From Cordia subcordata (taxonomy: Eukaryota > Streptophyta > Magnoliopsida > Boraginales > Cordiaceae), in assembly GCA_028554755.1 (NCBI GenBank), contig JAPTOF010000003.1, forward strand, positions 22,566,501-22,630,500: a DNA stretch of 64,000 nt, read 5' to 3'. Both the position numbers and the translations under genes were made by a program. Below, piece by piece: positions 1-12,577 of this stretch. The notes beneath the pieces are model-generated. The model was not told where the DNA came from and ran no database searches. It worked only from the letters and a program-made list of their open reading frames with translations. How positions within the stretch are numbered: position 1 is the first letter of the stretch; each line of letters starts with the position of its first letter.

Positions 1-787
1 TTTTAGTATTTCCACTAATTTTTCTCTAAAATTAAAAATTTTAGTCTTTCAGTAGTTTTTTAGCTTTTAGTGCCCAACACTATTATCTAATCCATCTATG
101 AATTAACCCTTTTATGATATAAATACATATTGAAATTCATGAATTAAAATATTCATCATCCATATATATATACGTATTAAAATTCATGAATGAAAACATT
201 AGGAGGGGATTTGAAAATTGAATAATGTTGGTATCATACATAATAACTGCAAAGATGATTTGGAGAAAAAATAAATTACGACAATATAACTCGTGACCTA
301 ACTAAATAACACAATAATATTACTTTATATAATATATAGATAAATCAAACATTTTCTAAGCCAACGTGTCCAAACACTTTAACCCCCTTCTTCAAGTAAC
401 CAGCTGCGTCACTTGTTGAAATCACACTTGATTTGTATTAACCCAACAATTAATTTTGTCAAACGGTAAAAATTTATGGTAGTGACTTTTATAGTTACAT
501 TATAATTAATTTAAACTTACAAATAAATATTAGAGACAAAGAAACCCCCATCATAACTGTTAACTTTTATTTTCCTTTTAGGTGGAAGACGTAATATCAT
601 TATTATTTTTAAGGTCATGAATACTCCCACTCTTAAGGAATCAGAACACGATTTCCAAGGGGACCTAAGAATATATGATTCGCTTTTTAAATCGCTTTAT
701 TATATTTATAAATGGACCAATCCTGGTGATACTATAATATCAAGAGAAAAAATAAATTTTGATCATATATAATCTAGAGAGAGAAAT
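1..787 (+). promoter_or_regulatory. Upstream region of the LRR-malectin gene, candidate TATA box
   Basis: AT-rich DNA with no coding potential that I can see. A TATA-like stretch (tatttataaa) lies around 703-712, about 75 bases before the ATG at 788, a plausible plant core-promoter spacing. No cis-element is called with confidence because short AT motifs are expected by chance here. Confidence 0.3.
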
Positions 788-959
788 ATGGAAACACAGA
801 GATGTTTGTTTAAGTTGGTAGTTTCACTGCTTCTTGTTCTGCCTTTCTACTCCAGAAAGGGCTGCTATCTAACTTGCGCTGCTTCTCAACCACGTCTTCC
901 TTCACAAGATGGTAACACTTAATTAAATTATATGTCATGGTAACACTTAATTAATTATA

Positions 960-1864
960 GGGTTTTTTGATTATATACTTCATGTGTTTAGGTCTAATGA
1001 TACCGTTAGTTCCTAAATTCATAAAATAGCAAAATAGTTCCTGTGTTTATCTGAAGTTTTGCACAAACACACCCTCCATCTTCATCCAATTTAACTGCTA
1101 TTGTGTAACACGAGCTAAAATGAGGTTGGGCTTCATTTTTTTTGCCCTTATTTACACGCATAACCCTGATGTTTTTTATTCATCATCTTACCCCCCAAAA
1201 AAAAAAGAAAAAAAAAACCTTCCCCACCCCTACCCCCATCACTACCACGACGACGATGCAGCCCCCCATCACCATCACCAAGATGATGCAGTCCACACCT
1301 TCCTTGTGTTTTTTTAATTCGTCATATATAAAAAAAAAAAATTAAAATCACCACCCCCAAAGTAGCCGCACCACCACACCCAACCCTACCCAAGCAGCTG
1401 CGTGTGTGTCGAGTGTGTGTGTGTATGTCTCTGTGTGTGTTTTCATGTGTGTTTTCGCGTGTGTAGGTTGATATGATGGAGGTAGGGTGGCGGGGGTGGC
1501 GGGGGATGGGGGTTTGGGTGTGGGGGATGGCAGGGATAGGGGTGTGGGTTGATATGATGGGGGTAGGGTGGTTGGGGCCGTGGGGTGTGCGGGTTTGGCT
1601 GGTGGTTGATGGTTTTTTTTTTTTAAAATTTAATTTTTAAATTTTTTTATTTTTAAATAAAATAAGAGTAAATAAACATTTTATTATATAAAATAAGGGG
1701 AAAATGGACATTTCGTAAAATTTGTAAATGAATTAAGGAAAAATTAGCTTTTGAGCAAGTGTGCAAAATTCAAAAAAACACAGGGAGTATTTTTATTATT
1801 TCGTAAATTTAGAGACTAACAATGTCATTAAGTCTAAATACTGAGATCTATAAGCAAAAAATCC
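960..1864. mobile_element. MULE-like non-autonomous element in intron 1
   Basis: A 9-bp target duplication TTAATTATA flanks the element exactly (951-959 and 1865-1873). The ends GGGTTTTTTG and CAAAAAATCC are inverted, and the inverted similarity continues for over 100 bp with mismatches on both sides (left about 960-1075, right about 1750-1864). A 9-bp duplication with long inverted ends is the Mutator-like pattern. No transposase is encoded. The middle holds CCCC/CAT-rich and GT-rich low-complexity DNA. Confidence 0.75.
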
Positions 1865-2174
1865 TTAATTATATTATCTATCAACTCCGATAATCGTTGC
1901 TAGTTTTTGGCAATTTTTTGCATGCCTTCGACGTTTTTCTTGCCTTCCCACAAATGAAGCTAATAAGTACTAATTAGCTAAATCAGGGAATTGGAAATTA
2001 AAATGTGCTTTTTCTATGCATAAATGTAGTCTCTGATGGAATAGAGAAGAGGATGACCATGTTTGGCATGTTCAACTACTAAATTCAGTTCTCGTCGGCC
2101 ATGCATGTTACGTATAACCCAAGAACTCATGGACCTAAATGATATTGTCAGCACTCAATCTTCCTGTTGTAAAA

Positions 2175-2230
2175 GCGCGCGCGCGCACACACACACACAC
2201 ACATATATATATACACACATATATAGGTAT
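2175..2230. repeat. Compound microsatellite (GC)n(AC)n(AT)n
   Basis: Consecutive GC, AC and AT dinucleotide runs in intron 1 of the LRR-malectin gene. Open frames over it are artefacts of the repeat. Confidence 0.85.
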
Positions 2231-3310
2231 ATTTCAGTCGCATATAAGCATAAACGGAGCCATCTCAAGCCTAGGGCGTCAAATAAACCCCCTTCTATTT
2301 GATTTATCTAGATGGTACTAAAATTAATTTACTTACATTTGTAAGTATAAATGACCCGCCTTAAATTTGTATATAACTAAGAATTTTGATTAATCTGTTA
2401 TGTATTGGTTCAATAATATTATTACTAACGCATTTTGGCAGTCGTTGCTTTGAGTGCTTTACTTAAACGCACCAGCATGCCGTGGAAGCCAAATCGTGAA
2501 GTCTTTCAGAGCAGCGACTGTGAGGCAGAATTTTATCAGACTTTTATCAGATGTAACTGTCACCTTGACAACAGAATAACTTGTCGAGTCACGGAGCTGT
2601 ATGTTTTTTTCCCTAACTATAATTTTCTTTTTCGATAATATTAAAATTACTACCTTATCTAAAGTTTAATTAAACTTTGTAAAAAGAATATTAATGTATT
2701 TATTATTAATATACTTTTTTTCCGCAAAAGCCTCGCAGCCAAAAAAAAAATTATTTATTGTATTAGCAAATAATAAAATCATCAAAATAGAGAGAAAACA
2801 AAAGAAAAATCTGCAACTTTTTGTCCCACTTCTATCCTTGCTTAAACTGTATATGGTGAAAATATTCTAATGTTAGACTACGTTTCAGTTATATATATAA
2901 AACTAATTCTTACTAATATCGTTGCTATATGAGATGCTTCAGGGATTTCTCAGATCAAAAAGTTGAAGGTCGAATACCAGTGGAAATTGGGGATCTCACA
3001 GAAGTGAAAAGATTGTAAGTATGATTAGATCGAATCTGTCTACTGGGAGATTTATGAGTTAATGTAGCTATTAACGACTTGCATATAGATTTTTTGATGC
3101 CTCACATTTTTAACGGGATTGATGATGATTTTATGAAGATATGGCACGAACTGAAAGTCTTATTGTTTTGGATGATATTTAGATTGAGCTTAATAAAATA
3201 TATTTGCTTACTTAATAAAAAATGGTAAAATGCATATTCTCCCTATGGTTTATATAATTAGCTGATTATTTAAACCACAGGGCAGGGGTGGCTAAAGAGA
3301 GGAGGCCTAA

Positions 3311-4258
3311 GAAGGTGTTTGGATTGGCTTATAAAAAAGCTATTTAAAGCATTTCTGACTTTAAGTGGCTTTTTTTATTGTCAACTTTAAGTAGTTACGC
3401 GTTTGAATAAAAGTTGTAGTTATGAAAATAAGTATTTACATGTCTGATTAAAGAGGGTGTTTGGATTGGCTTATAAAAACCTATTTAAAGCACTTTTGGC
3501 TTTAAGTGACTTTTTTTTATTGTCAACTTTAATTAGTTACGTATTTGAATAAAAGTTGTAGTAATAAAAATAAGTATTTACATGGTTGATTAAAGTGGGT
3601 TGAAAAGTAAGTTATATAGTTAAAATAACTATTAAGGACATTAATATAGAATTTAAAAAGGTAAGTATAAGGTAAAAGAGTAAAGACATTTTAGTAATAA
3701 AAATAAAAAGATAAGGATAAGATAGTAAATGATTTGGTCAAACTTGATTTTTTTTTTAAAAAGTGCTTAACGTCATAAAAAGTAAAAGCTGGGGTCAGGG
3801 AGCTTTTTATTTTCTACTTAAAGTCACTTAAAACAAGCACATTTTTAATTAAAACAAACACTTTCACTAGCTTAAATTAGACTTTAAGCAAGTTTGACAA
3901 AAAAAAAAGGCCAAACCAAACACCCTCTAAAGTGGGTTGAAAAATAAGTTATATAGTTAAAATAACTATTAAGGACATTACCATAGAATTTAAAAAGGTA
4001 AGATAAAATAAAAGAGTAAAGACATTTTAGTAATAAAAATAAAAAAGTAAGGATAAGATAGTAAATGATTTGGTCAAACTTGCTTCTTTTCAAAATACTT
4101 AAAGCTATAAAAAGTAAAAGTTGGGATTGGGGAGCTTTTTATTTTCTATTTAAAGCCACTTAAAAAAGCACGTTTTTAATTAAAACAAACACTTTCATTA
4201 GCTTAAATTAGGATTTAAGCGGGTTTGACCAGAAAAAAAATTCAAACGAAACACCCTC
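3311..4258. mobile_element. Tourist/PIF-like MITE interrupted by a second copy of itself
   Basis: The outer copy is flanked by TAA at 3308-3310 and 4259-4261 and has inverted ends GAAGGTGTTTGG and CGAAACACCCTC. An inner copy (3453-3927, ends GAGGGTGTTTGG and CCAAACACCCTC) lies in the same orientation after GATTAA of the outer one. The two outer pieces together make one unit of about the inner length (roughly 470 bp). TAA duplication and GAGGGTGTTTGG-like ends fit PIF/Harbinger MITEs. A tandem duplication by unequal exchange is the alternative. Confidence 0.7.
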
Positions 4259-5529
4259 TAAGACCAAAATATAGTATCAGGCCTTTTACATTTTTAATGT
4301 TCATATTTAAATTTTTAGGAATTACAAAAGTTAAATATATTTACAAGAATATAAGTTAATTTTTAATAACAATAATTAAGGGTTAGAACAATAAAACCTA
4401 GTAATGAAAGTTTGATTATAAAAAAGACTATTTCTTAATAATCAATTAATAGAAGGATAATGCTTCTCAACAAGAAAAAATAATTTCTCTGTCTTGCATT
4501 GTCATGGGAAGGGAAATATAACAAAGACTAACATAGAGTTTAATTAAAAGGAATATTGCAAATGATTAAAATATAGTGAAGAATATTCAAAATCAAAACA
4601 CAATTAGAGTTTTATGGAGGACAACAATGGTAACAGAGAAGGAAATCTTGATAGAGCAAATCGCAGTGAAAAAATAAGTATTGTAAAAACTAGTGAATGT
4701 TAAAAATTAAAACAATTGTTTTAATTAAAAAGATATAGCTAATGTTAGTATTAGGAATGTTAATTTTTATTTAGAGAGAATTGGATAGAACAATAGGTTT
4801 TGTGAAAAATATAACAATGTGATTGCAATTCACTAATTAATATGAACAAGAGAGAATATAAGATTCATTATGTGTTAGTAGCTAGGGTCTTGGCTAGTTA
4901 TGAAAAGAAACTAAATTAGACTTTTTTTTAATAACTTAATATTTTTATTTTAAAATTTTGGGGCTTAAAGGCTAAAGTAATGGCTTCAGTTGCTTTACTG
5001 TCGAGCTACTTCTGAATAGGGAGTAATCAACTACTTATGTAAATCAGAAGAACAACGTACATTTTACCTTCAGAACAAAAGAAAGTAGATTTTCCCATAA
5101 AAAAATTAGTATTTGAGACAATTTGTCCTCAAACGTACAGCATGGGGTTTGGCCAATTTACTAGAAAATTCCTTCTATTCTCTTTGTGTCCCTGTTTGGG
5201 TCTTGTTTCTCTTGCTTACAACTGTAGACAAAGAGAGAGAAAATAATTCATTATGAAGATATTTTTTATTATGTTATTCATTTAATAATGATAATACTTC
5301 AGCCTATTTATAGACTGTAAGATATAGTTAGTTAGTTACATTTAGCACAAGTACAGTTGTCACCCATTATTGTTTCTAACTAACACTCCTTATGCTAACT
5401 ATCTAGCTATACACTATTATCCTTTACAACCCCCGTCAAGCTAAGCAGAGGTAATGCTATAGGAAGCTTGGACTTTAATAATTGAAACCTAGTATTTGAT
5501 AAGGCTTTAGTTAGGATATCTACAATCTG

Positions 5530-8500
5530 TTAATCTGTAGAAATGTAAGAAACCTGCAGCTTTTTGGCTTGTAGTTGTTCTCTAACAAAGTGATAGTCTA
5601 TTTCTATGTGTTTTGTTCTGCCATGAAACATTGGATTAGATGATAGTGCCAAAGCAGAAACACTATCACTGATAAGCAAAGGAGTCGAGACTAGAACATG
5701 TAAATTTGAAAGCAAATAAGTCAGCCATTTTATTTCAACTACAGCCTGTGCTAAAGCCTTGTATTTTGCCTTTGTGGATGACCTAGCAACTTTAGGTTGT
5801 TTCTTTGAGACCTAAGAGACAAGATTTGGACCCAAAAATATACAAAACCTTATAGTTGATTTCCTGTCATCCACACTAGCTGCCTAATCACTATTAGAAA
5901 AGCCCCTTAAGGTAAGCGATCCAGGCTAAAATGAATGCCACGAGAGATAGTTCCTTTGATAAACTTGAGGGTTTTCTTCAATGCATTAAAGTTTGCAACT
6001 GTAGGGGAATGCATATGCTGACATATGGAATTCACAGAGAATTGAAGATTAGGCCTTGTAATAGTCAAAAATTGTAGACCATCTACTAGACTCCTGAATT
6101 GTGTACGGTTATGATATGGAAGACTAGCTTCTTGAGTAATGATAGAATACTTTGAAGTAGAAGGATTAGGAAATGAGTTGCAGTCTTGTAGACTAGCTTT
6201 TTGTTGTAAGTCCTGAGCATATTTGGTCTGATGAAGGACCACTGAACTTCCTAAGTAAGACACTTCAATACGTAGGAAATAGGATAATAGCCTCAGGTCT
6301 TTCATAGTAAACTTGATCTTCATTGCCATGATAGTAGACTACACAGCATGGCCAGAGTTCCTAGTGATCAAAATATCATCTGTATAGATCAGGATGAAAA
6401 TTGTAGACTGGGGAGATTGGTAGATGAAAAGAGATGTGTTTACAGAGGAACATTTAAACCCTTGACTGACCAAAAAAGTAGATAACATAGTATACCAAGC
6501 CCTTGGGGCTTGTTTAAGACCATACAAAGACTTTTGTAGCCTGCATACATAAGTAGGATGAGTAGTGTCCATAAAGCTTGAAGGCTGCACCATGAAGAAA
6601 AGCATTGGATACATCCAATTGCTTAATAGGCCAATGATAATGCAAGGCAATAGTGAGAAAAAGTCTGATAGTTGGAGCTTTAACCACTGGACTAAAGGTT
6701 TCTTGATAGTCAAGGCCTTCTTCTTGATGAAATCCCTTGGCCACAAGTCTGGCTTTATACCTAGAAATAGTGCCATAAGAGTTTCTTTTTATTCTATATA
6801 CCCACTTACACCCAATGGGTTGCCTATGTGGTGGTGGAGAAACAAGGATCCAAGTGTGTTGTTTTTGTAATGCCTAGAATTCTTCTTGCATTGCAGTCAC
6901 CCAATATTGTGATGAGTCAACTTGTTTGTAGGTGTTAGGTTCTGTTTGAGGGGGTTCTATAGCTACAGAGTGTATAGAATAGAGAGGAGGAGGTAAATGA
7001 CCTGTTTTAGACCTTGTGAGCATAGGATGAGTAGACTGATTTGTAGGAAGTGAGGAAGTAGATTGTGCAATAGTTGATTGATTGTTTCCAAGTTGTGGAA
7101 TAGGAATAGAACTTGCAATAGATTGTGCATTTGACACTGGACCTTGGGTAGAAGACAAGTTATGACTAGGAAGAGATAATAAAGGTGATAAAGACAATTG
7201 AGGTTGTGAAGATTAGATAATGCTAAAAGAGTTAGGGACAAGACTGTCATTAGGTAGCTTAGATTGAAACTATAGAGCAAATTAGGAGAGAGAAGTAGGA
7301 ATATGAGAAGAAGAAGAACATGAAGTTCTGGGAATTCAGTTTCCTTAAACTTTACATGCCTAGAGATGTAAATCCTTCCTATAATAATATCAAGACATCT
7401 ATACCCTTTACTTGTTCGGCAATATCCTAGAAAGACACAAGGGACTGATTTTTTTTTAAGTTTATTAGTATTATAAGGTTTGATCCATGGTTAGCAAAGA
7501 CAGCCAAAAGGTTTCAAACTAAAATAATCTGGTACTTCATAAAAAGAGTAATGCGTAGGGGGATTTGTTTGTGGTTGTAGTGGAGGGTAACCTATTAATT
7601 AGGTAATTGGCAGTTGTCGGAGCTTCCAACCAGTATTTGATAGGAAATTTTCTATGATTAAGCAGAGCCAATGTTGTTTCTATGAGATGTAAGTGTTTTC
7701 TCTCTGCTTTTCCATTTTGTTCAGGTGTATATGGATAGGATGTTTGATATACAGTCCCCCTATTTTGAAAAACCAGTTGAAACTGGTTGTTAAGATATTC
7801 ACCCCTATTTTCAGATCTAAACACTTTGATGGCAGCATTAAACTATGTTTTTATCATGGTTGTAAATCTTGTATAAGCAGCATAAACATCAAATTTAAGT
7901 TTTAATGGATAAAGCCAACAGTAATGAGTATAGTCATCAAGAAATATCACATAGTACTTGTAATTCATACAGAAATTGACAGGATTTGGGCCCCATACAT
8001 CTGAATGAATTATTTCAAAAGGAGCAATGCTTTTTTTATTTGATACAAGAAAGGGTTATTTGTGTGCTTTAGCAACTGCACAATCACTACAATCAAGAGT
8101 AGAGTAGCCTAGCCTAATATGTAATAGCTTGGATAAAATTTGAGACACATGCTTTGATAGATGTCCTAGTCTAAGATGGCAAAGCCTATTAGAAAGAAGA
8201 AGTATATCACTATACGCATATTGCAAAGCTTGATTTCTGGAATCAGCCTTTATTGTAGAAGGAATATGATAAAGTCCATGCTTACAAGGGCCCTAGAACA
8301 CCACCTTGTTGCTATGATAGTCCAGGATCTGAATAGCCTTAGAATTAAAGATAATGAAGCAATCATTATCTTTGGTCAACTGATAGATTGATAGAAGGTT
8401 TGAAGAAATATTTGGCACATAAAGAACATTGGACAGATAAAATAAAGAGGAGAGAGTAGAAAGAGTACCTTTACCAACACTAGTGATAGGTATGATAGAA

Positions 8501-8610
8501 CCATTTCCCATGGTGACTGCCTCAGTGCCATGATAGGTTTGATAATACTGCAAGTGAGAAGAGTCATTGGTTACATGACTTGTAGCACCAGAATCTAAGT
8601 ACCAATTGGT
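5530..8610 (-). pseudogene. pol: Copia pol remnant (PR-INT-RT-RH)
   Basis: Reading down the minus strand: the protease motif LDSGATSH near 8600; a gag-pre-integrase segment (8293-8553); integrase (7537-7824, TSYPYTPEQNGKAERKH); reverse transcriptase (6339-6776, [11 protein letters not shown] and the active-site motif YTDDILIT) and its connection domain (5907-6329); and RNase H (5530-5715, SKAKYKALAQAVVEI-like). Multiple stops and frame changes separate these blocks. Confidence 0.75.
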
Positions 8611-8681
8611 TGCAGCAGAAGCCTAAGCCTTCTGAGTATGAACTACATATGCTTGAGTATTCTAAGGATGGGAGGTGAAAA

Positions 8682-9656
8682 TTAGAGTGTTATAGTTTTG
8701 AGCATCCAATCTATGCCAACACTAGATTGCATAGTGATTATATTTGCCATAGATTTGGCACTGAATAGGTGTAAGAAGTAGATGTGTTGTGTTAGTATGA
8801 GGAGAAGGAGGCCTAGGTCTAGAATTTGATTGAGGTTGATAGTTTTGAAAATTATATCCTCCTCTGCCTCTTTGGTTTCTTCCTCCTCTGTTATTATTTC
8901 TTCCTCTACCTCTTGCATTGCCACCTCTTTGAGAATTAGCAACATAAGATGCAGTGTGAGCTTATCTTGTAGTGGAGTCCTGAATGTTAACTGTATTGGT
9001 GAACTTTTGATTGATCTCTTCATTTATCAGTAGGCTTGTGAGTTCAGAAACAATGATGTGCTCCTTTCTAACTCTTAGAGAGGTTTTGAAAGAGTCATAG
9101 GTAGATGGAAGACCTCTTAGAATAAGTAGAACAAGATCCTCTTAGAGCAAGATCTCTCCAGCAGTAGCCAACTGATCATAAATAGACTCGGCTTGATCAA
9201 GATATGCTTGCATGGACTGGTTGCCTTTGGTAAGGCCATACAATTGCATTTTGAGTCGATGAATATGAGACCTACTTAGAGAATTGAATCTCTTTTCTAG
9301 AGCTATCCATATCTCAGTACAAGTCTACAGATGATAGACTTAAGACATCACTTTAGGCATGAGAGAAGCAAAGATGCAGGCTCTCAAATGCTCATCAATA
9401 AGTATCTAGTTGTCATATTCAAGATTTGGCACTAAAGAACCACCTGCTATGGTGATTGTTCTTGGTGAAACGGGAGAAATCTTTGCAACATGAGGTAATA
9501 AGCCATTTGGCTTGAGACTAGCTTCAACTTGAGCTCTCCACATGATGTAATTAGAGTTATCGAGCTTGAGTTGAAGGAGATGACTCGAATTCTTAAAGAG
9601 AAGTTTGAGTCCAGGATCTAAAGATCTATCAATTGGAAAAGCCATTGAGCTAAGAT
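8682..9656 (-). pseudogene. gag: Copia gag remnant
   Basis: The minus-strand frame from the Met at about 9642 reads as copia gag (LDNSNYIMWRAQVEASL, then LYGLTKGNQSMQAYLDQ) and continues to an RG-rich stretch around 8870. The zinc-knuckle-like segment near 8700-8760 has lost a Cys. Several in-frame stops, mostly TAG, interrupt it, so no functional capsid is expected. A short in-frame extension to 9675 exists upstream of the chosen start. Confidence 0.7.
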
Positions 9657-10247
9657 TTGTCAGAGAGGAGAACAAGAAAAATTTGAGGAAAACTGATCCA
9701 AATCAAAAAATTCAAGTTGTAGTAAGGATCACACAGTTAAGTAGAGGCTATGGATGAAATTTGAGAGCTAGGCAACAAAAATTGAGAAGTAGACACATTT
9801 TTGATAGTGCAAAGAACCCTAAGTAAAAATCTGAGTAAGAAGAGAATAAATTTTTCTGGAGAAAATTGAAGAGATCTCTCATAGGATCCATGTTTTGGCT
9901 TCGGAATGTTCCTAGGAAGAAGCTATGGAAGCTTTGTAGGACTTAGTGATCTGCCATGGAAGCTTCTCAAGCTTCGAAAAAAAGCTCTTGATATCATGTA
10001 GAGAGAGAGAGAGAGAGAAAAGAATTCATTGTGAAGATATTTTCTATTATGTTATTCATTTAATGATGATAATACTTGAGCCTATTTATAGACTGTGAGA
10101 TACAGTTAGTTAGTTACATTTAGCACATGTACAACTGTCACCCTCTATTGCCTCTACCTAACACTCTTTATACTAATTGTCTAGCTATACACTATTATCC
10201 TTTACAACAACTCAATTAATTTGTTAATCTTTTATTGTAAATAACAG

Positions 10248-11345
10248 AGATTTAAGCATGAATAAATTTGAAGGACCAGTACCAAAATCATTAGCAAACC
10301 TCACGAAGCTTGAGAAACTGTAAGTATATAATTTCTGTTTAAGTGTAAGACGTTGAAGTTGTGGCTGATTTTTTTTTCTAGCAATTGCATTTAATTAATT
10401 TCAAGACATGCATGAGCTTGAATATAATTTTTGCAACCTTCTCGATTAACCAGTGTGTATGAGAATCGCACCTAGGAAAATATATGGATCCTTAATTTGT
10501 TTACTCTACCTTTTTTTCTCTAGTAATTGTTATTATTTCCAATCGGATATTACCCTACGAATTTTGGGGACCCTCGTTTACCATGTCAAAATATCAACAT
10601 TCGAGACTAGGAAATAGTTTAAGTGGTTAAGACTATTTACTCAGAAGTAAAGTATTTGGCTCGAATCCCATGGGGACGGGGTAAAGAAAAAGAAAAAGAA
10701 AGTAAGTGTCAACACTTGTAAAGGGTAGGATGATGAGTACCAAGCCAAAGGTTTTGTTTAGTCTAATTGTAAAACTGTAACTGTTTAAATATAAAATTTT
10801 TAATAGTAGTACTTTGAGTTGAAAAGCATAGTTAAACCAAAAATGTAGATGGTTTAGCCTTATATTGTAAATATTGAGTTTTAAGTTATTTTGAGGTGGC
10901 ATTAGATATCAAGAATACGGAATGATATTTTTGAAGGTCTAAAAAAAAGAGATAAAAATAACTTCCAGCATGATATAAAGTAACTTCTTAGAAGCCTTTT
11001 TTGAAAAGTGTAATTTATAAATCGTTTGTTTAAACTTGGTTTTTCTCAAAATACTTAAAAGAAAAAAAATATTTTTTTGTATTGAAACAAATACATCTAC
11101 TAACTAAAATTGAATATCAAGTAGGTTTAACTAACTTAAAAACCAAACCAAACACCCTCTTAAAACTAAATTTTACCTAAAAACCCTTTTAAATAGTCCA
11201 AACAAATATTAGGTTGTTTCAGCTTCAAAATTCACCACTTTTAACATGTCGTTGACGTTGTTAACATTGACAATGATCTATCGAATAACCAATTGAAAGG
11301 GCCAATACCTTCTTTCCTTGGTGGAATGAAGTCTCTTGAAAAGCT
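10248..11345 (+). pseudogene. Exons 4-5: two LRR units, the second with a lost splice acceptor
   Basis: Exon 4 (10248-10319, 72 nt, DLSMNKFEGPVPKSLANLT) has a clean CAG acceptor and GTAAGT donor. It starts about 40 bases right of the Copia element in intron 3. Exon 5 (11274-11345, 72 nt, DLSNNQLKGPIPSFLGG) keeps its reading frame and donor, but the two bases before it (11272-11273) are AA instead of AG. The nearest upstream AG (about 11221) would bring in a stop codon. Intron 4 carries a degenerate MITE end near 11140-11160. Confidence 0.75.
10930..11161. mobile_element. Degenerate end of the same MITE family in intron 4
   Basis: The right end ACCAAACCAAACACCCTCT (about 11138-11157) and the preceding A-rich stretch resemble the 3' half of the MITE at 3453-3927. 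I see no clear left end, so the copy is partial or strongly decayed. Confidence 0.45.
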
Positions 11346-12086
11346 GTAAGTTATCAGACTTTAATTTGGTTGTTGTATGATGCAACAGTTTGAAGTTAAT
11401 TTTCTATAAACCATACTTTCTCAATAATAAGATATTCAAACCGCAAACTTTTTAGTATGGGGATAACTAGGTCTTTTCAGTTATTTATTTTATTTTATTT
11501 TTTCACTTAACAAGTTCTTTAAAACTAATGAAGTTAAATGGTACTTTTGATTTGCCTGTTTTCTGTTGTCATTTTCATGGAAAATAAAAATTAGGATAGA
11601 AAACTTATTTGGTTAACTATTTTCGTTTTCATTTTCAGAAAACAGTAAAAAGTTTTTTAAGAAATTAGAAAATATCAAAAAAGTGTTTTCTCTAAAAACA
11701 AGGTAGTAATTTTATAAATAACTTTAAAAGATTTAGAAAGTAAGGTGACAATTTTGTAAATAACTTTATTTTCTAGAGAAAATATAAACAATTTATTTTT
11801 TGCGAATGTGTGTTTAGTGTGTATATTTTTTATGCGTGTTTACCTTTAATATATTTTCTTAAATTGGAGATCTTCATTTCCCAAGGGGTTTTATCTAATT
11901 TTCTCATTATCCAAATTGTATTCCCCATTGGGGAATTGTGCAAAAATTGTTGAAAATTTTTTTTTCTCCAAAGTTCTTTTGGGGAAATAGTAATGCTCTA
12001 TTTTTGACCGAATAGTCTCCAATGGACGCTCCTATATCCACCTCAGTGGACTGCACAATGGCTGTTAGTAAAAAATTTAAATAAAA

Positions 12087-12089
<3 letters not shown>

Positions 12090-12128
<39 letters not shown>
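12090..12128. repeat. (AT)n microsatellite
   Basis: Uninterrupted AT dinucleotide run following a poly-A stretch, inside intron 5. Confidence 0.9.
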
Positions 12129-12131
<3 letters not shown>

Positions 12132-12445
12132 TCATGATTTCTCTTATTATCTCCTAAAAGTAAACTCATCCTCTTAAACATGATTCACTTAGCATCATAT
12201 GAGTTTGGGAAACAATGTATACATAAAAGACAGTAGCACACACATACATCACATGTATACTCAGAAAGATCAAGGCCAGTTATATTTCGCTTTGATTTGT
12301 GACCAGGCATATATTTCTCTTTTCATTTGCACAACCATTTTTTAGCTAGGCAACATTGTCTTTTTAGGATATATTACCAAACAAATTAAATTTTAAAATG
12401 TACAAATTAAGAATATAAAATAAGTTAAATACTTAATCTATACCT

Positions 12446-12446
12446 A

Positions 12447-12494
<48 letters not shown>
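12446..12494. repeat. (ATT)n microsatellite
   Basis: About 16 ATT units with one interruption in intron 5, just left of the solo LTR. Confidence 0.9.
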
Positions 12495-12577
12495 AATATA
12501 TAAAGTTGTTTCACAAGATAACATGTGAGCTCTATGGTTGTCGTGTCAACATTTTGATGTATTGTTATAATTGTAAC

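Larger units (their letters stand above)
788..3014 (+). pseudogene. Exons 1-3: signal peptide, N-terminal cap and first LRR
   Basis: Exon 1 (788-911) begins METQRCLFKLVVSLLLVLPF, a typical signal peptide, and ends at a GT donor in phase 1. Exon 2 (2442-2598) encodes an LRR N-terminal cap-like segment with several Cys (IRCNCHLDNRITC) and ends in phase 2 at GTATGT. Exon 3 (2943-3014) is a 72-nt LRR unit (EGRIPVEIGDL). Sites and frame are intact in this block. Intron 1 contains a MULE-like element and intron 2 is ordinary AT-rich DNA. The start was chosen because it is the first ATG in frame with the signal peptide and follows the candidate TATA box. Confidence 0.75.
5223..10206 (-). mobile_element. 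LTR/Copia retrotransposon (decayed, complete ends) in intron 3
   Basis: Two direct LTRs of about 206 bp (5223-5428 and 9997-10206) begin TG and end CA. The whole is flanked by the 5-bp duplication ACAAC (5218-5222 and 10207-10211). On the minus strand, next to the right LTR, TGATATCAAGAGC resembles an initiator-Met primer-binding site; next to the left LTR is a G-rich polypurine tract. The order on the minus strand is gag, protease, integrase, reverse transcriptase, RNase H, which is the Ty1/copia order. Stops and frame breaks are frequent. The LTRs differ at many positions, so the insertion is not recent. Confidence 0.9.

Noticed and set aside
1120..1345. Two small overlapping open frames rich in Pro, His and Asp
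   Set aside because: They lie in the low-complexity middle of the MULE-like element; composition follows CCCC and CAC repeats.
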